NCBI RefSeq assembly: GCF_024749045.1
Contig: NZ_CP087184.1
Coordinates: 4,588,001 to 4,652,000 of the forward strand
From: Pseudomonas sp. B21-028
GTDB lineage: Bacteria; Pseudomonadota; Gammaproteobacteria; Pseudomonadales; Pseudomonadaceae
Direction of reading: 5' to 3'
DNA: 64,000 nt
Shown: in pieces, positions 1 to 9,469 of the stretch
How positions within the stretch are numbered: position 1 is the first letter of the stretch
How the letters are laid out: each line of letters opens with the position of its first letter
Position numbers and translations under genes: made by a program
Notes under the pieces: generated by a model
Seen by the model: only the letters and a program-made list of their open reading frames with translations
What the model was told of the DNA's origin: nothing
Databases searched by the model: none

Positions 1-459
1 CTCCGCCTGCCAACCCGCCAGTCCGGTGGCAAGGCCAACCTGCACCAAGGCGCCATCGGTGTGGGCGTGGACCTTGCCACCGGCCTGACGCTGCGCGGCA
101 CCTGGCTGAACAACATCATCGCCAAACACCCCGACACCACCAACGCGGTAGACGGTGTGCAACTGCCCTACTGGGACGGTTTCATGAAGCTGGCCGCCGG
201 CTGCCATGAGCTGTGCGGGCTGGGCTACATCGGCGTGGACATGGTGCTGGATCAGGAAAAAGGTCCGCTGATCCTGGAATTGAACGCCCGGCCGGGGCTG
301 AACATCCAAATCGCCAACGACTGCGGCCTGACCCTGCGCACCCACGCCGTGGAAGCGCACCTGGAGCAGCTAAAAGCCCGGGGCGTCGTTGAAACCGTGG
401 AAGAGCGGGTGGCATTTGCCCAGGAGTTGTTTGGGCATATTCCTCCGGTCGAGGGCTAA
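1..459 (+). CDS. ATP-grasp alpha-L-glutamate ligase-like protein (C-terminal part)
   Basis: The frame is open from base 1 and stops at TAA 457-459, so the start lies upstream and 152 residues are visible. The segment GVDMVLD followed by LILELNARPG (visible residues 79-99) is the metal/ATP-binding end of an ATP-grasp fold, as in RimK-like alpha-L-glutamate ligases. In pseudomonads such a protein is usually encoded beside a 7TM transglutaminase-like gene and a zinc-protease-like gene; those would lie outside the window. The substrate is unknown. The last ~190 bp of this gene are the founder of the tandem repeat that follows, so its 3' end exists in four partial copies. Family assignment is fairly sure; activity is not. 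Confidence 0.75.
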   Translation, partial: LRLPTRQSGGKANLHQGAIGVGVDLATGLTLRGTWLNNIIAKHPDTTNAVDGVQLPYWDGFMKLAAGCHELCGLGYIGVDMVLDQEKGPLILELNARPGLNIQIANDCGLTLRTHAVEAHLEQLKARGVVETVEERVAFAQELFGHIPPVEG

Positions 460-486
460 GCACTTAAGCGGCTTAATAGAAAACCT

Positions 487-616
487 GTGGCAAGGGGATT
501 TATCCCCGCTGGGTTGCGAAGCAGCCCCAACAAAGTTAACTCAATCTGTCTGATACACCGAAGTGTCAGAATTTGGGGTTGCTTCGCAACCCAGCGGGGA
601 TAAATCCCCTCGCCAC
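487..616. repeat. Long dispersed inverted repeat (family B), array copy 1
   Basis: Near-perfect palindrome. The arms read GTGGCRAGGGGATTTATCCC then CGCTGGGTTGCGAAGCAGCCCC, and return as the complement before CCCCTCGCCAC. The centre is ~45 bp. The same family occurs at 28128-28229 and 57481-57609, and a short form at 11295-11322. Confidence 0.9.
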
Positions 617-809
617 AAGGCCGTTCAGATTCTGGAGCTGAACGCCCGGCCTGAGCCTGCTCACCCACGCCGTGGAAGCACACCTGGAGCAGCTAAAAGC
701 CCGGGGCATGGTTGAAACCATGGAAGAGCGGGTGACGTTTGCCCAGGAGTTGTTTGGGCATATTCCACCGGTCGAGGGCTAAGCACTTAAGCGACTTAAT
801 AGAAAACCT

Positions 810-938
810 GTGGCGAGGGATTTATCCCCGCTGGGTTGCGAAGCAGCCCCAACAAAGTTAACTCAATCTGTCTGATACACCGAGGTGTCAGAGTTTGGGG
901 TTGCTTCGCAACCCAGCGGGGATAAATCCCCTCGCCAC
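810..938. repeat. Long dispersed inverted repeat (family B), array copy 2
   Basis: Same palindrome as at 487-616, with one base lost in the left-arm G run (GCGAGGGATTT). Confidence 0.9.
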
Positions 939-1131
939 AAGGTCGTTCAGATTCTGGAGCTGAACGCCCGGCCTGAGCCTGCTCACCCACGCCGTGGAAG
1001 CACACCTGGAGCAGCTAAAAGCCCGGGGCATGGTTGAAACCATGGAAGAGCGGGTGGCGTTTGCCCAGGAGTTGTTTGGGCATATTCCTCCGGTCGAGGG
1101 CTAAGCACTTAAGCGGTTTAATAGAAAACCT

Positions 1132-1261
1132 GTGGCGAGGGGATTTATCCCCGCTGGGTTGCGAAGCAGCCCCAACAAAGTTAACTCAATCTGTCTGATA
1201 CACCGAAGTGTCAGGATTTTGGGTTGCTTCGCAACCCAGCGGGGATAAATCCCCTCGCCAC
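1132..1261. repeat. Long dispersed inverted repeat (family B), array copy 3
   Basis: Third copy of the ~130-bp palindrome inside the tandem array. Confidence 0.9.
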
Positions 1262-1453
1262 AATGTCGTTCAGACTCTGGAGCTGAACGCCCGGCCTGAG
1301 CCTGCTCACCCACGCCGTGGAAGCACACCTGGAGCAGCTAAAAGCCCGGGGCGTCGTTGAAACCGTGGAAGAGCGGGTGGCGTTTGCCCAGGAGTTGTTT
1401 GGGCATATTCCTCCGGTCGAGGGCTAAGCACTTAAGCGGTTTAATAGAAAACC

Positions 1454-1584
1454 TGTGGCGAGGGGATTTATCCCCGCTGGGTTGCGAAGCAGCCCCAACA
1501 AAGTTAACTCAATCTGTCTGATACACCGAAGTGTCAGGGTTTGGGGTTGCTTCGCAACCCAGCGGGGATAAATCCCCTCGCCAC
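1454..1584. repeat. Long dispersed inverted repeat (family B), array copy 4
   Basis: Last copy of the ~130-bp palindrome. The array ends just after it, and ~120 bp of unique sequence lead into pabB. Confidence 0.9.
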
Positions 1585-1707
1585 AAGGGCTCATACTGCA
1601 GGTAGCTCAGAACCCCGGACTTGCTCATCTCCGACATCCCTCTAGGAGCAAATCCTACACAGGGATTACAATCGCCCCCCCGCCTCAATGGCTGATCTGC
1701 CCCGCCC

Positions 1708-3051
<1,344 letters not shown>

Positions 3052-3069
3052 CCACCACACAACTTTCCC

Positions 3070-3158
3070 TGTGGGAGCGAGCCTGCTCGCGATAGCGTCG
3101 TGTCAGTCAAGATCAATGCAACTGAACCAACGCTATCGCGAGCAGGCTCGCTCTCACA
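3070..3158. repeat. REP pair (inverted) between convergent pabB and thrH
   Basis: TGTGGGAGCGAGCCTGCTCG is followed ~60 bp later by its inverted copy. Lying between convergent genes, it may help end transcription from both sides. Confidence 0.9.
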
Positions 3159-3170
3159 AAGGGATTGTGT

Positions 3171-3788
3171 TTACAGGCTCAGGTTGCGGTTCGAGGCCTT
3201 GAGGAACTCCTGTTTCAATTCGGCAAAGCTGTGCACCGCCGGGAACTGCGGAAATTCCCGGATCACGTTGTCCGGCGCATGGAACAGGATGCCGGCGTCG
3301 GCTTCGCCGAGCATGGTGGTGTCGTTGTAGGAATCTCCCGCCGCAATCACCCGGTAGTACAGGCTCTTGAAGGCCAGGACCGACTGCCTCTTGGGATCTT
3401 TCTGACGCAGTTGATAGCCCGTCACCCGCCCGCCTTCATCCGTGATCAGACGATGGCAGAGCAAGGTCGGGAAACCCAATTGGCGCATCAGGGGTTGGGA
3501 AAACTCGTAGAACGTGTCGGAAAGAATCACCACCTGGAAGCGCTCGCGCAGCCAGTCGACAAACTCGATGGCGCCGTCCAGCGGCTTGAGGGAAGCAATC
3601 ACCTCCTGTATGTCGGAGAGCTTGAGGCCATGCTCGTCGAGGATGCGCAACCGCTGCTTCATCAGTACGTCGTAATCGGGAATATCCCGAGTGGTTGCCC
3701 TGAGGGATTCAATCCCGGTTTTTTCGGCGAAGGCGATCCAGATTTCCGGGACCAGCACCCCTTCCAGGTCGAGACAGGCAATTTCCAC
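3171..3788 (-). CDS. thrH: Bifunctional phosphoserine phosphatase / homoserine phosphotransferase ThrH
   Basis: A 205-residue HAD-superfamily enzyme. The N-terminus has CLDLEGVLVPE (HAD motif I, DxExV form), then ILSDTFYEF (motif II) and AAGDSYNDTTML (motif IV). This combination is typical of ThrH, which dephosphorylates phosphoserine and can pass the phosphate to homoserine, bypassing ThrB in pseudomonads. The start is GTG at 3788, chosen because GGGAG lies about six bases upstream. It is divergent from cysH and convergent with pabB, the same arrangement as in P. aeruginosa. Confidence 0.93.
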   Translation of the reverse strand: MEIACLDLEGVLVPEIWIAFAEKTGIESLRATTRDIPDYDVLMKQRLRILDEHGLKLSDIQEVIASLKPLDGAIEFVDWLRERFQVVILSDTFYEFSQPLMRQLGFPTLLCHRLITDEGGRVTGYQLRQKDPKRQSVLAFKSLYYRVIAAGDSYNDTTMLGEADAGILFHAPDNVIREFPQFPAVHSFAELKQEFLKASNRNLSL

Positions 3789-3944
3789 AAGACACTCCCA
3801 TTTTTGGATGTTTATCGGTTGAGCGGAACAAACGGCCTGCCGACTCTAGCCGCAACGCACAGGAACGCGCCAGTCCCGGCCGGTTTTGTTACCATCAGCG
3901 TCCTATAGAGCGCGCAGCGCCACCGACCTGTAGGAAACCGCCTG

Positions 3945-4685
3945 ATGAGCCCATCGTTTGACGTCGTGGAACTCGCCACGACTTATGCCAACAAGTCTCC
4001 ACAAGACATCCTCAAGCTGGCCTTCGCCGAATTCGGCGATGACCTGTGGATATCTTTCAGCGGCGCCGAGGATGTGGTGCTGGTGGACATGGCCTGGAAG
4101 CTGAACAAGAACGTCAAGGTGTTCAGCCTCGACACCGGTCGCCTGCACCCGGAAACCTATCGGTTCATCGATCAGGTCCGAGAGCACTATAAGATCGACA
4201 TCGAACTGATCTCACCGGACCATACGAAACTGGAGCCTTTCGTGAAGGAAAAGGGTCTGTTCAGTTTCTACAAGGACGGCCATGGCGAATGCTGCGGCAT
4301 CCGCAAGATCGAGCCGCTGCGCCGCAAGCTGTCCGACGTCCGCGCCTGGGCCACCGGCCAGCGCCGCGACCAGAGCCCAGGCACTCGCAGCCAGGTGGCC
4401 GTGCTGGAAATCGACACGGCGTTCTCCACGCCGGAGCGCACCCTGTACAAATTCAACCCGCTGTCGCAAATGACCAGCGAGGAAGTCTGGGGTTACATCC
4501 GCATGCTGGAGCTGCCCTACAACAGCCTGCATGAGCGCGGCTTCATCAGCATCGGCTGCGAGCCCTGCACCCGCCCGGTACTGCCGAACCAGCATGAACG
4601 CGAAGGCCGCTGGTGGTGGGAGGAAGCGACGCAGAAGGAATGCGGCTTGCACGCCGGTAACATCATCAGCAAATCCAAGGCTTGA
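3945..4685 (+). CDS. cysH: Adenylyl-sulfate (APS) reductase, 4Fe-4S type
   Basis: A 246-residue PAPS/APS reductase that reduces activated sulfate to sulfite with thioredoxin in assimilatory sulfate reduction. It has the substrate-binding [10 protein letters not shown], then the cysteine pair in [11 protein letters not shown] (Cys116-117), GCEPCTRP near residue 200 and the C-terminal KECGLH. The paired CC and CxxC mark the [4Fe-4S] APS-reducing form used by pseudomonads, not the cluster-free PAPS form of enterics. The start is at 3945, 156 bp from the divergent thrH start. A hairpin follows 20 bp after the stop. Confidence 0.95.
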   Translation: MSPSFDVVELATTYANKSPQDILKLAFAEFGDDLWISFSGAEDVVLVDMAWKLNKNVKVFSLDTGRLHPETYRFIDQVREHYKIDIELISPDHTKLEPFVKEKGLFSFYKDGHGECCGIRKIEPLRRKLSDVRAWATGQRRDQSPGTRSQVAVLEIDTAFSTPERTLYKFNPLSQMTSEEVWGYIRMLELPYNSLHERGFISIGCEPCTRPVLPNQHEREGRWWWEEATQKECGLHAGNIISKSKA

Positions 4686-4705
4686 TAACGTAGCCGGACT
4701 TTCTG

Positions 4706-4742
4706 TACACAAAAATGTCACTTCAAGTGGCATTTTTTGTGT
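4706..4742 (+). terminator. Terminator-like hairpin after cysH
   Basis: TACACAAAAATGTCAC pairs with GTGGCATTTTTTGTGTG across a TTCAA loop. The T run lies inside the right arm, so it could act on both strands. Confidence 0.65.
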
Positions 4743-4930
4743 GCATTCCTCCATGTAATGCACCGAAAAGTTACACCTTCGCCTTCCTGCTGCCGAGCTT
4801 CGCCGTTCCCCTCCCGTTCTAAAGAAAATAAATACCTGTTCGACGGTCAATTTATTAGCACCAAATTTCAGCAAGTTATCGCTGATCGATAACTAATCGA
4901 AATCAAGGTCGTCATTATTAGATCTTTGAA

Positions 4931-4946
4931 TGGCACAAATCTGGCT
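4931..4946 (+). promoter_or_regulatory. Candidate sigma54 (RpoN) promoter for the NCS1 permease
   Basis: TGGCACAAATCTGGCT has the invariant GG and GC exactly 10 bp apart, and differs from the consensus TGGCAC-N5-TTGCW at one position. It is the only such match I noticed upstream of the permease, 195 bp before its start. RpoN control would fit a nitrogen-scavenging transporter. Confidence 0.5.
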
Positions 4947-4961
4947 TGAGACGACAAGTGT

Positions 4962-4973
4962 TTTGTATACAAA
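4962..4973. promoter_or_regulatory. Palindromic operator candidate TTTGTATACAAA
   Basis: A perfect 12-bp palindrome starting about 16 bases after the -12 GC of the candidate sigma54 promoter, near the expected transcription start. GTATAC-centred palindromes are common for GntR-family regulators. The cognate regulator is not obvious nearby. Confidence 0.45.
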
Positions 4974-5140
4974 CCAAATAAAACATACACACACTTTAGA
5001 TCCGCAAGCCTGAAGCGCCCTATCCCGTACAGGCTGCAGATGCCCCATCACCAATGATGCTTGCCGCGCCGCGACGAAGATTGCCGAGCTCCGCGCTCAT
5101 GCACAGTCATCGCTGCGCCGAGAATCAGGAGCCTGCCGGA

Positions 5141-6670
5141 ATGCGTACAAGTCTCTCTAACAACATCGCGCTGGATCTACCCTCACCCACCACTGCCTTC
5201 GATGATCAAACCATCGCCACCCTGGCCTTGAGTCCGAGGCTGCACAACAAGGACCTGGCGCCGACCAAGGCCGAAGGTCGACGCTGGGGTCGCTACAGCA
5301 TCTTTGCCCTGTGGACCAACGACGTACACAACATCGCCAACTACTCCTTTGCCATCGGCCTCTATGCACTGGGCCTGGGCGGCTGGCAGATCCTGCTGTC
5401 CCTGGGGATCGGCGCGGCCCTGGTGTACGGTTTCATGAACCTGTCCGGCTACATGGGCCAGAAGACCGGGGTGCCGTTCCCGGTCATCAGCCGGATCAGC
5501 TTCGGCATCCACGGCGCACAGATTCCCGCATTGATCAGGGCCGTCATCGCCATCGCCTGGTTTGGCATTCAGACCTACCTCGCGTCGGTGGTTTTCCGGG
5601 TGTTGCTGACGGCGATTCATCCAGGCTTCGCCGACTACGACCACAACTCGATCCTTGGCCTGTCGAGCCTGGGCTGGGTGTGTTTCGTGTCGATCTGGTT
5701 CGTGCAACTGCTGATCCTGGCCTACGGGATGGAAACGGTACGCCGTTACGAAGGCTTCGCCGGGCCGGTGATCCTGGTGACCGTCGCGGCCCTGGCCGGA
5801 TGGATGTACACCCAGGCCGACGCAACCATTGCCTGGTCGATCCGCGAACCGCTGACCGGCGGCAAGATGTGGCGCAATATCTTCGCCGGCGGCGCGCTGT
5901 GGCTGGCGATCTACGGCACGCTGGTGCTCAACTTCTGTGACTTCGCCCGTTCTTCGCCGTGCCGTCGGACCATCATTGTCGGCAACTTCTGGGGGCTGCC
6001 GGTGAATATCCTGGTGTTTGCCGCCATTACGGTCCTGCTGTGCGGTGCGCAGTTCCAGATCAACGGACAGATCATCGAGAGCCCGACCCAGGTCATCGCC
6101 TCGATCCCCAACACCTTTTTCCTGGTGCTCGGCTGCCTGGCGTTCCTGATCGTCACTGTGGCGGTGAACATCATGGCCAACTTCGTCGCCCCGGCCTTCG
6201 TGCTCAGCAACCTGGCGCCCAAGTACTTGAACTTCCGCCGCGCCGGGTTGATCAGCGCCGCCATCGCCGTGCTGATCCTGCCGTGGAACCTCTATAACAG
6301 CCCGCTGGTGATCGTGTACTTCCTGTCTGGCCTCGGTGCCCTGCTCGGCCCGCTGTACGGCGTGATCATGGTCGATTACTGGCTGCTGCGAAAAGGCCGC
6401 ATCAACGTGCCGCAGTTGTACAGCGAGGATCCGAACGGTGCGTATTTCTACAGCAACGGGGTCAACCTGCGGGCCGTGGCGGCATTCATTCCGGCGGCGT
6501 TGATCGCGATCGTCCTGGCGCTGGTGCCCGGCTTCGACAGTGTTTCACCGTTCTCCTGGCTGATCGGCGCTTCGATTGCCGGCCTGCTGTACCTGATCAT
6601 CGCCAAGCGCCAGGCGTATTACGAGGACGTCAGCGGTGAATCCATCGCTGTGGATAACGTCAGCCATTGA
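5141..6670 (+). CDS. NCS1-family cytosine/purine/hydantoin/allantoin permease
   Basis: A 509-residue inner-membrane symporter with about 12 hydrophobic segments. The early motif RRWGRYSIFALWTNDVHNIANY and the helix-3 region GVPFPVISRISFGIHGAQIPAL are diagnostic of NCS1 transporters (Mhp1, PucI, CodB group). The ATG at 5141 is preferred over the longer frame from 5054 because AGGAG lies 8-9 bases upstream and the length fits the family. Substrate cannot be read from sequence; the downstream hydantoin-racemase-like gene suggests a hydantoin or allantoin. A strong terminator sits between the two genes. Confidence 0.9.
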   Translation: MRTSLSNNIALDLPSPTTAFDDQTIATLALSPRLHNKDLAPTKAEGRRWGRYSIFALWTNDVHNIANYSFAIGLYALGLGGWQILLSLGIGAALVYGFMNLSGYMGQKTGVPFPVISRISFGIHGAQIPALIRAVIAIAWFGIQTYLASVVFRVLLTAIHPGFADYDHNSILGLSSLGWVCFVSIWFVQLLILAYGMETVRRYEGFAGPVILVTVAALAGWMYTQADATIAWSIREPLTGGKMWRNIFAGGALWLAIYGTLVLNFCDFARSSPCRRTIIVGNFWGLPVNILVFAAITVLLCGAQFQINGQIIESPTQVIASIPNTFFLVLGCLAFLIVTVAVNIMANFVAPAFVLSNLAPKYLNFRRAGLISAAIAVLILPWNLYNSPLVIVYFLSGLGALLGPLYGVIMVDYWLLRKGRINVPQLYSEDPNGAYFYSNGVNLRAVAAFIPAALIAIVLALVPGFDSVSPFSWLIGASIAGLLYLIIAKRQAYYEDVSGESIAVDNVSH

Positions 6671-6678
6671 TCGTTCAA

Positions 6679-6710
6679 GGCGGCCCGCCGGTCCGGGCCG
6701 CCGTTTTTTC
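6679..6710 (+). terminator. Intrinsic terminator between permease and racemase genes
   Basis: GGCGGCCCG pairs with CGGGCCGCC across a 6-base loop, followed by GTTTTTTC. It ends 21 bp before the next start, so racemase expression would need readthrough or its own promoter. Confidence 0.85.
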
Positions 6711-6730
6711 TGCGTTAAAGGAACCTGCTC

Positions 6731-7459
6731 ATGCGAATTCTCGTGGTCAACGTCAACACCACCGAATCCATCACCGAGGCCATCGCCCGGCAAGCCCAGG
6801 CCGTGGCCGCACCCGGCACCGAAATCGTCGGGCTCACCCCGCATTTCGGTGCCGAATCCGTTGAAGGCAATTTCGAAAGTTACCTGGCCGCCATCGCCGT
6901 GATGGATCGGGTGATGTCCTACGACCAGCCGTTCGACGCGGTGATCCAGGCCGGCTACGGCGAGCATGGCCGTGAAGGTCTGCAGGAACTGCTCGACGTC
7001 CCGGTGGTGGACATCACCGACGCTGGCGCCAGCACCGCCATGTTCCTCGGCCATGCCTATTCGGTGGTCACCACCCTGGACCGCACCGTGCCGCTGATCG
7101 AAGACCGTCTCAAGCTGTCCGGCCTGTACGACCGCTGCGCCTCGGTACGGGCCAGTGGCCTGGCGGTGCTGGAGCTGGAGGAAGACCCGCAGCGGGCGGT
7201 CGAAGCCATCGTCCGCCAGGCCGAACTGGCAGTCAGCCAGGACAAGGCCGAAGTCATCTGCCTGGGTTGTGGCGGCATGGCCGGGCTCGATGAACAGATC
7301 CGCCAACGCACCGGGGTGCCGGTGGTCGATGGGGTGACGGCGGCGGTGACCATTGCCGAATCCCTGGTGCGGCTGGGGCTGTCGACTTCGAAAGTGCGCA
7401 CCTATGCGACGCCTCGGCCCAAGACCATCATTGGCTGGCCGGGGCGGTTTGGGCGGTGA
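6731..7459 (+). CDS. Asp/Glu/hydantoin racemase family protein (HyuE/HpxA-like)
   Basis: A 242-residue member of the cofactor-independent racemase superfamily, with AAAGGAA 8 bases before the ATG. MRILVVNVNTTESIT is the family N-terminus. Known hydantoin and allantoin racemases use two cysteines. The second is present in ICLGCGGMAGL (Cys177/Cys180). The first, normally in an ACFGD-like motif, is replaced here: AGYGEHG puts Gly75 at that place. It follows an NCS1 permease, so a role with hydantoins, allantoin or related cyclic ureides is likely, but racemase activity by the standard two-cysteine mechanism is doubtful. No hydantoinase or allantoinase gene is nearby. Confidence 0.85.
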   Translation: MRILVVNVNTTESITEAIARQAQAVAAPGTEIVGLTPHFGAESVEGNFESYLAAIAVMDRVMSYDQPFDAVIQAGYGEHGREGLQELLDVPVVDITDAGASTAMFLGHAYSVVTTLDRTVPLIEDRLKLSGLYDRCASVRASGLAVLELEEDPQRAVEAIVRQAELAVSQDKAEVICLGCGGMAGLDEQIRQRTGVPVVDGVTAAVTIAESLVRLGLSTSKVRTYATPRPKTIIGWPGRFGR

Positions 7460-7487
7460 GTTCTCAGCTCTGGACCGCGTTGTCCCC

Positions 7488-7580
7488 ATCGCGAGCAGGC
7501 TCGCTCCCACACTGGATTTGCGGTGATCAGAAGATTTTCTAACACCACAACCCTGTGGGAGCGAGCCTGCTCGCGATAGG
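7488..7580. repeat. REP pair (inverted)
   Basis: ATCGCGAGCAGGCTCGCTCC and its inverted copy ~60 bp later, between the convergent racemase and LysR genes. Confidence 0.9.
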
Positions 7581-7603
7581 GCCGACACGGTCTGAAGCCA
7601 GGC

Positions 7604-8527
7604 TCAAACCGCACTGAACCGCTCCCCCAACCCCTGCGCGGCGAACTGCTCGATGATGAAATCCACAAACGCCCGGGTCTTGCCCGGCAGCAGCTTGTGC
7701 TCGGCGTAATAAATGGAGATGTTGCCGTCGTCGACGTACCAGTCCGGCAGGACCCGTTGTAACGCACCGCTCTGCAGATAGGGCACGGCGAACGGCATAC
7801 TCACCAGGGCAATCCCCAGCCCTTGGCTTGCGGTGGCGCAGGCGGCTTCCGAATCACTCATGGTCATGCGCGCTTTCAGTGTCAACGGGCTGTGTTGCCG
7901 GGTGCGGCTGGTCAGTTGCCATGAGCGGATGCGACCGGTCTGCGGTGAACGGATCAAGATACCCTGGTGCTGCGCCAGGTCTTCCGGCTCGACCACCGGA
8001 GCCTGTTGCTGCACATAGGATGGCGCTGCGACCAATACCCGGTGAGCCACCGTCAGCTTGCGCGCGACCACTCCTTGGGGCAGCTCAAACCCACCGCCAA
8101 TGGCCGCATCGAAACCTTGGCCGATCAAGTCCACCTGACGGTTATCGAAATGCCAGTCCGGATTGATTGCCGGATACCGCCGCAGGAAATCCCCCAACAA
8201 TGGCACCACATACAATCGACCGAACACGGTGCCCATGCTCACCTTCAGCGTACCTGCCGGTTGTCCACCCGCGCTGGCGAGGTTGGCGACGGCGTTCTGG
8301 ATGGTATTGAGACTGCCGCTCACTTCACCCAGGAACAATTGGCCCGCTTCAGTCAGTGTCAGGCTACGGGTGCTACGCTGGAACAGCCGCACCCCCAGAC
8401 GCGCCTCAAGCTTGGCGACGCTTTTACCCACTGCCGCCGGGGTCACGCTCAGGCGTCGTGCGGCTTCGGCAAAGCTGCCGACTTCAGCGCTACGCACAAA
8501 GCATTCGATACTGCTGAAAGTCTCCAT
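7604..8527 (-). CDS. LysR-family transcriptional regulator
   Basis: A 307-residue LysR-type regulator. The N-terminal winged helix-turn-helix reads FVRSAEVGSFAEAARRLSV, then AVGKSVAKLEARLGVRLFQR, followed by the substrate-binding domain. The ATG at 8527 is preferred over GTG at 8536, since neither has a strong ribosome site and METFSSIECFV is the usual LTTR beginning. It is divergent from the SDR gene at 8653 with 125 bp between starts, the classic arrangement for an LTTR controlling its neighbour. Effector unknown. Confidence 0.93.
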   Translation of the reverse strand: METFSSIECFVRSAEVGSFAEAARRLSVTPAAVGKSVAKLEARLGVRLFQRSTRSLTLTEAGQLFLGEVSGSLNTIQNAVANLASAGGQPAGTLKVSMGTVFGRLYVVPLLGDFLRRYPAINPDWHFDNRQVDLIGQGFDAAIGGGFELPQGVVARKLTVAHRVLVAAPSYVQQQAPVVEPEDLAQHQGILIRSPQTGRIRSWQLTSRTRQHSPLTLKARMTMSDSEAACATASQGLGIALVSMPFAVPYLQSGALQRVLPDWYVDDGNISIYYAEHKLLPGKTRAFVDFIIEQFAAQGLGERFSAV

Positions 8528-8652
8528 TGGCGCCACTCTAAACTTTTGGTTGATACAGACTGTAGCAAAGACCGTCTACACAAGCTGGCGTCGCATCCTG
8601 ATACTCACCCCATCGCCGCGGCATCTCGCCCCGGTACATTTTGGAGAACATC

Positions 8653-9399
8653 ATGAGCACTCAAACACTGAACGGTAAAGTCGCCTTGATCCAGGGCGGT
8701 TCCCGCGGCATCGGCGCCGCCATCGTCAAGCGCCTGGCCGCCGAAGGCGCCGCTGTCGCCTTCACCTATGTCAGCTCAACCGCAAAGGCTGAAGAACTGC
8801 AGAACAGCATCACGGCAGCGGGCGGCAAGGCCCTGGCGATCAAGGCCGACAGCGCCGACGCCGATGCCATCCGCAACGCCGTCGAAGCGACTGCCGAGGC
8901 CTTCGGCGGGCTGGACATCCTGGTCAACAACGCCGGCGTCCTGGCAATGGCACCGCTGGACGAGTTCAAGCTCGAAGACTTCGACCAGACCCTGGCCATC
9001 AACGTACGCAGCGTGTTCATCGCCACCCAGGCTGCCGCACGCCACATGAGCGAAGGCGGTCGGGTGATCAATATCGGCAGCACCAACGCCGACCGCATGC
9101 CCTTTGCCGGCGGAGCCCCTTATGCCATGAGCAAAGCCGCACTGGTGGGCCTGACCAAAGGCCTGGCCCGTGACCTTGGCCCGCGAGGCATCACGGTCAA
9201 CAACGTACAGCCAGGCCCGGTCGACACCGACATGAACCCGGCCGACAGCGACTTCGCCTCCAGCCTGATGGCGCTGATGGCTGTCGGGCGCTACGGCAAG
9301 GCGGACGAAATCGCCAGCTTCGTCGCCTACCTGGCGGGTCCGGAAGCGGCCTATATCACCGGGGCCAGCCTGACCATCGACGGTGGTTTCGGCGCCTGA
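8653..9399 (+). CDS. SDR-family oxidoreductase (FabG-like)
   Basis: A 248-residue classical short-chain dehydrogenase. It has the nucleotide-binding QGGSRGIGAA at the N-terminus, NNAGVLAM, the catalytic serine in INIGSTNADR and YAMSK with catalytic Tyr and Lys. The C-terminus TGASLTIDGGF is typical. The ATG at 8653 has GGAGAA 4-9 bases upstream and is preferred over TTG at 8641. Expression is probably controlled by the divergent LysR gene. Such LysR/SDR pairs often handle quinones or reactive carbonyls, but the substrate cannot be read here. It is unlikely to be the essential FabG, which sits in a fatty acid cluster. Confidence 0.92.
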   Translation: MSTQTLNGKVALIQGGSRGIGAAIVKRLAAEGAAVAFTYVSSTAKAEELQNSITAAGGKALAIKADSADADAIRNAVEATAEAFGGLDILVNNAGVLAMAPLDEFKLEDFDQTLAINVRSVFIATQAAARHMSEGGRVINIGSTNADRMPFAGGAPYAMSKAALVGLTKGLARDLGPRGITVNNVQPGPVDTDMNPADSDFASSLMALMAVGRYGKADEIASFVAYLAGPEAAYITGASLTIDGGFGA

Positions 9400-9414
9400 T
9401 CCGGGCATGAAAAA

Positions 9415-9448
9415 AACGCCGGTCATGGCGTCAACCATGACCGGCGTT
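9415..9448. terminator. Bidirectional terminator between SDR and HAD genes
   Basis: A 14-bp perfect stem (AACGCCGGTCATGG / CCATGACCGGCGTT) with a 6-base loop, an A run to its left and T-rich sequence to its right, between convergent genes. Confidence 0.85.
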
Positions 9449-9469
9449 TCGTTGTACCGCCGTGGGTTT

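Larger units (their letters stand above)
271..1590. repeat. Tandem array, 322-323 bp period, built from the 3' end of the upstream gene plus an inverted repeat
   Basis: The landmark GAGGGCTAAGCACTTAA recurs at 451, 774, 1096 and 1419, giving periods of 323, 322 and 323 bp. Each unit holds a copy of the ATP-grasp gene tail (through its stop codon) and one ~130-bp palindrome. Copies 2-4 lack 35 bp found in the true gene between two CGGCC motifs (289 and 324), so they are out of frame before the copied tail. Copies 2 and 3 share GGGCATGG where copies 1 and 4 have GGGCGTCG, which suggests exchange between units. The short ORFs inside are products of the repeat, not genes. Confidence 0.95.

Noticed and set aside
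460..1590. Possible CRISPR array
   Set aside because: The unit is ~322 bp and fully repeated, with no short repeats or unique spacers and no cas genes.
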